From: Pseudomonadota bacterium
GTDB lineage: Bacteria > Pseudomonadota > Gammaproteobacteria > Steroidobacterales > JBCBZW01
DNA length: 64,000 nucleotides
Direction of reading: 5' to 3'
NCBI GenBank assembly: GCA_039193195.1
Contig: JBCCWS010000011.1
Span: forward strand, 1-64,000
Shown: positions 61,409 through 64,000 of the stretch, one piece after another
Numbering within the stretch: the stretch's first letter is position 1
How the letters are laid out: every line of letters starts with the position of its first letter
Position numbers and translations under genes: made by a program
Notes under the pieces: model-generated
Database searches by the model: none
Told to the model about the DNA's origin: nothing
The model's input: only the letters and a program-made list of their open reading frames with translations

Positions 61409-62905
61409 ATGCGCACTACAGATCTGCTCGTGATCGGCGGCGGCATAAACGGCGCGGGGATCGCCCGCGATGCGTCTGGGCGTGGCTTAAAGGTCTTGTT
61501 ATGTGAGAAGGATGACCTCGCACGCCACACCTCTTCCGCTAGTACCAAGCTCATCCACGGAGGGCTGCGCTATCTGGAGCAGTACGAGTTTCGCCTCGTC
61601 CGAGAGGCCCTGCGCGAGCGCGAAGTGCTACTCGCCAATGCGCCCCACATCATTTGGCCCCTGCGCTTTGTGCTGCCGCACGAGCAAAGCATGCGCCCGG
61701 CCTGGCTGCTGCGCCTGGGCTTGTTCCTCTACGACCACCTCGGCGGACGACGGCACTTGCCAGGGACGCGTCGGGTGGATCTAGGTGCGCCTCCCCATGC
61801 GGGAATACTCAAGCCTGCCTTCGCCGTTGGTTTCGAGTACTCGGATTGTTGGGTCGACGACGCACGCTTGGTCGTGCTCAACGCCAAGGGGGCTGCAGAG
61901 CTCGGGGCCGAGGTGCGTACGCGTACTGCATGCGTTGGCTTGCAGCGCGAGGGGGACGCTTGGGTGGCCTCCCTCCAGCCGCGCGGCGGCGCTGCCTACA
62001 AGGTTCGGGCGCGAGCCGTAGTCAACGCGGCCGGTCCCTGGGTGGCGGATGTACTCGCCCTGTCGGCGCCGCGTGAGCATCCCCACGCCGTACGCTTGGT
62101 CAAGGGCAGTCATATCGTGGTGCCCAAGCTGTTCGAGGGCGATCATTGCTACATCTTTCAGAACGGCGACGGTCGCGTCGTCTTCGCCATTCCCTACGAG
62201 GACGAGTTCACCCTGGTGGGGACGACCGACCTGGCCTACGAGGGAGAGCGCAACACGGTTCAGATAGTGCCCGAGGAGGTGGACTACATCTGCCGGGCTG
62301 CCAGCGAGTACTTTGCGGCGGCGGTGTACCCGCAAGACGTCGTCTGGAGCTTCTCAGGCGTGCGCCCTCTCTACGATGACAAGGCCGAGAGTGACTCACA
62401 GGTCACTCGTGAGTACGTGTTCGACCTCCAAGGCGACGATGCAATGGCGCCCCTGCTATCCATTTTCGGCGGCAAGATCACGACCTATCGGCGGTTGGCG
62501 GAACAGGCGATGGCCAAGCTGACCCCCTGGTTCCCCGATGCACGCGAGCCGTGGACCGCAAACTCAACGCTGCCCGGTGGCGACGGGCTGGGATCAAACG
62601 TTACGCCGTTCTTCGATGCTCAGCGCGCAGAGCGACCATGGGTGCCACCGGAGCTGCTTTGGCGCTGGGTTCGTCAGTACGGCACGTGCCTGATGACAAT
62701 GCTCGGTGACGCGAAACACCTCGACGACTTGGGCGTCCACTTCGGGCACGGTCTGTACGAGCGAGAGGTCACATACCTAATGGACACGGAGTTCGCGCGC
62801 AGCGCGCAGGACGTGCTTTGGCGTCGCACGAAGTTGGGCCTGCGCCTGGACGCGCAGGCTGTGCAGCATCTGGAGCATTGGCTTCGCCTGCGGCAGGCGG
62901 CCTAG
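61409..62905 (+). CDS. glpD: Glycerol-3-phosphate dehydrogenase, aerobic
   Basis: From ATG 61409 the protein is 498 aa and matches GlpD, the FAD- and quinone-linked G3P dehydrogenase at the inner membrane. Seen are TTDLLVIGGGINGAGIARDA at the start, then HTSSASTKLIHGGLRYLEQY, AVVNAAGPWVADVLALS, and YDDKAESDSQVTREYVFDL with FGGKITTYRRLAEQAM near the end. The C-terminal all-helical domain is present to RTKLGLRLDAQAVQHLEHWL. It turns glycerol-3-phosphate into dihydroxyacetone phosphate. It lies between alpha-galactosidase and galT, about 125 bp after the former, so the locus seems to handle both glycerol and galactose. Confidence 0.95.
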   Translation: MRTTDLLVIGGGINGAGIARDASGRGLKVLLCEKDDLARHTSSASTKLIHGGLRYLEQYEFRLVREALREREVLLANAPHIIWPLRFVLPHEQSMRPAWLLRLGLFLYDHLGGRRHLPGTRRVDLGAPPHAGILKPAFAVGFEYSDCWVDDARLVVLNAKGAAELGAEVRTRTACVGLQREGDAWVASLQPRGGAAYKVRARAVVNAAGPWVADVLALSAPREHPHAVRLVKGSHIVVPKLFEGDHCYIFQNGDGRVVFAIPYEDEFTLVGTTDLAYEGERNTVQIVPEEVDYICRAASEYFAAAVYPQDVVWSFSGVRPLYDDKAESDSQVTREYVFDLQGDDAMAPLLSIFGGKITTYRRLAEQAMAKLTPWFPDAREPWTANSTLPGGDGLGSNVTPFFDAQRAERPWVPPELLWRWVRQYGTCLMTMLGDAKHLDDLGVHFGHGLYEREVTYLMDTEFARSAQDVLWRRTKLGLRLDAQAVQHLEHWLRLRQAA

Positions 62906-62923
62906 CGCCCCGGGAACGCAAGC

Positions 62924-64000
62924 TTGAGCAACGCAGATACTCACAACACGCTTGGGCAGAGCATCCTTGGGGCGCCGGTGTACCGACGCACTCACCGCCG
63001 CGCAGACGGTCGCAAGGTGCACCTTTACGGCTACGCGCCCCACGAGGGAGAGCCTGCGTCGCAGGTGCCCGAGGATCTCGCTCGCGGCGCGGAGCTTCGC
63101 TTTCATCCCTTGCGCAATGAGTGGAACGTGTACGCAGCGCATCGCCAACACCGTACCTTCAAGCCCTCATCGGCGGACAATCCGCTGGCGCCCACCGCGC
63201 CAGGGGGCGCGGTCACGGAGATACCCTTCGAGCACTTTGAACTGGCCGTCTTCGAGAATCGGTTCACGAGCTTCCATCCCGAGGCGCCTGCTCCTGCGCA
63301 ACAACCCGCCGTAACAGCTGCACCAGCGCGCGGGCTGTGCGAGGTAGTGGTTTACGGCACCGCGCCAACGGGAAACATGCACTCGATCGGGCAGGCGAGG
63401 CGTCGCCTGCTGCTAGCGGCCTGGATCGATCGTTACGAGGCGCTGTTCGCCTCCGGCTGCGACTTTGTGCTGCCCTTTGAAAACCGCGGCGACGCCGTCG
63501 GGGTCACCTTGCCCCACCCGCATGGGCAGATCTACGGGTTTGCCCGGGTGCCACGCATAAGCCAGGTAGCCTCCCGTGCCTTCGCCGAGGGCTACGATCT
63601 CGTCGCGGCACACGCCGCGACGGCCGAAACCTATGGAATACGTTCGCTCGACGGGGTAAGCGCGTGGTGTCCGCCCTTCGCTAGATTTCCCTATGAGGTT
63701 TGGCTGCTGCCGCAGCGGCGCGTGCCGGGGCCTTGGGATTTCGGCGAAGCGGAATCGAACGCTTTTGCAGAACTGCTCGGTGACATCACCGCTCGCTACG
63801 ATGCCCTTTTCGGCGAGCCTACGCCCTACATGCTGGCGCTGCACGCGGCGCCCAGAGGGCAGGAAGCGCTTTACCATTTCACCGCCCAGTTCTACCCGAT
63901 CCTTCGCGCGCCGGGCAGGCTGAAGTACCTGGCTTCCGTGGAGCAGCATACGGGTGTGTTCACCGTGGACGTCATGCCCGAGCAGGCCGCCACGAGCTTG
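62924..64000 (+). CDS. galT: Galactose-1-phosphate uridylyltransferase (cut by the window edge)
   Basis: The frame from TTG 62924 is open for 359 codons to the last base and continues beyond the window. It reads as GalT: PVYRRTHRRADGRKVHLYGY, then GAELRFHPLRNEWNVYAAHR, FENRFTSFHPEA, and the active-site HPHGQIYGF at about residues 198-206, where the second His is the nucleophile that takes UMP. Later RFPYEVWLLPQRRVPGPWDF and FTAQFYPILRAPGRLKYLAS are also family-typical. GalT exchanges UDP-glucose with galactose-1-phosphate in the Leloir pathway. The start codon is a guess (GGGAA upstream). The gene is 18 bp after glpD, so the two are co-transcribed. Confidence 0.93.
   Translation, partial: MSNADTHNTLGQSILGAPVYRRTHRRADGRKVHLYGYAPHEGEPASQVPEDLARGAELRFHPLRNEWNVYAAHRQHRTFKPSSADNPLAPTAPGGAVTEIPFEHFELAVFENRFTSFHPEAPAPAQQPAVTAAPARGLCEVVVYGTAPTGNMHSIGQARRRLLLAAWIDRYEALFASGCDFVLPFENRGDAVGVTLPHPHGQIYGFARVPRISQVASRAFAEGYDLVAAHAATAETYGIRSLDGVSAWCPPFARFPYEVWLLPQRRVPGPWDFGEAESNAFAELLGDITARYDALFGEPTPYMLALHAAPRGQEALYHFTAQFYPILRAPGRLKYLASVEQHTGVFTVDVMPEQAATSL

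Noticed and set aside
1-64000. CRISPR arrays, tRNA/rRNA genes, prophage or integron
   Set aside because: No regular direct repeats, tRNA-like cloverleaf, phage or integrase genes were seen.

Overview
The window is 64 kb of high-GC, gene-dense bacterial DNA with genes on both strands. It carries TonB-dependent receptors, an RND efflux operon, an OmpA-family protein, a porin, lipoproteins with clear lipoboxes, AqpZ, NnrU, DUF1415 and DUF1295 proteins. This points to a Gram-negative proteobacterium, most likely a free-living (perhaps marine) gammaproteobacterium; the genus cannot be named from the sequence. No rRNA, tRNA, CRISPR array, phage or autonomous transposase was seen.

Layout. 0.5-6 kb: a membrane-anchored protein with an internal duplication, an Asp/Asn beta-hydroxylase-like protein, and a LolD/MacB-type ABC transporter with a LolA-like partner. 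6-12 kb: a lipoprotein serine hydrolase, an exported esterase, a PQQ-type sugar dehydrogenase with its own cytochrome c, and an OmpA-family protein. 12-16 kb: a carboxymuconolactone decarboxylase / sulfotransferase / nitrilase-family operon ending in a P450 remnant, then a membrane-bound XRE regulator coupled to a serine hydrolase. 16-23 kb: a purine/nucleoside locus (NUP-family lipoprotein, exported deaminase-type amidohydrolase, TonB receptor, NCS2 permease). 23-35 kb: a glycosyltransferase, an ArsR-SRPBCC pair, a decayed serine hydrolase, an erythromycin-esterase-like protein with altered catalytic residues, a PqqB-like hydrolase, a SHOCT protein, a porin, a heavily decayed PAS-GGDEF-EAL gene, NnrU and a DUF4097-like protein. 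35-42 kb: aquaporin, a CBM9-like serine hydrolase, a lipase-like hydrolase, an AEC transporter, DUF1415 and DUF1295. 42-48 kb: a Tat-exported flavin amine oxidase, a cytochrome c-RidA fused protein and a TonB receptor. 48-58 kb: an RND tripartite pump whose TolC carries an N-terminal substrate-binding-protein domain, a second decayed GGDEF-EAL gene and a diguanylate cyclase. 58-64 kb: an AraC regulator, a GH36 alpha-galactosidase, GlpD and GalT, which together look like an alpha-galactosyl-glycerol (floridoside-type) utilisation locus.

Four pseudogenes (P450, serine hydrolase, two GGDEF-EAL) carry internal deletions or truncations, suggesting ongoing gene loss. Two 173-bp copies of an inverted-repeat element (19020-19192 and 41072-41244), each bounded by CTAG, look like a non-autonomous mobile element whose ends supply stop codons to neighbouring genes. 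The most novel-looking protein architectures are the cytochrome c-RidA fusion beside a flavin oxidase and the binding-protein-TolC fusion in the RND operon.
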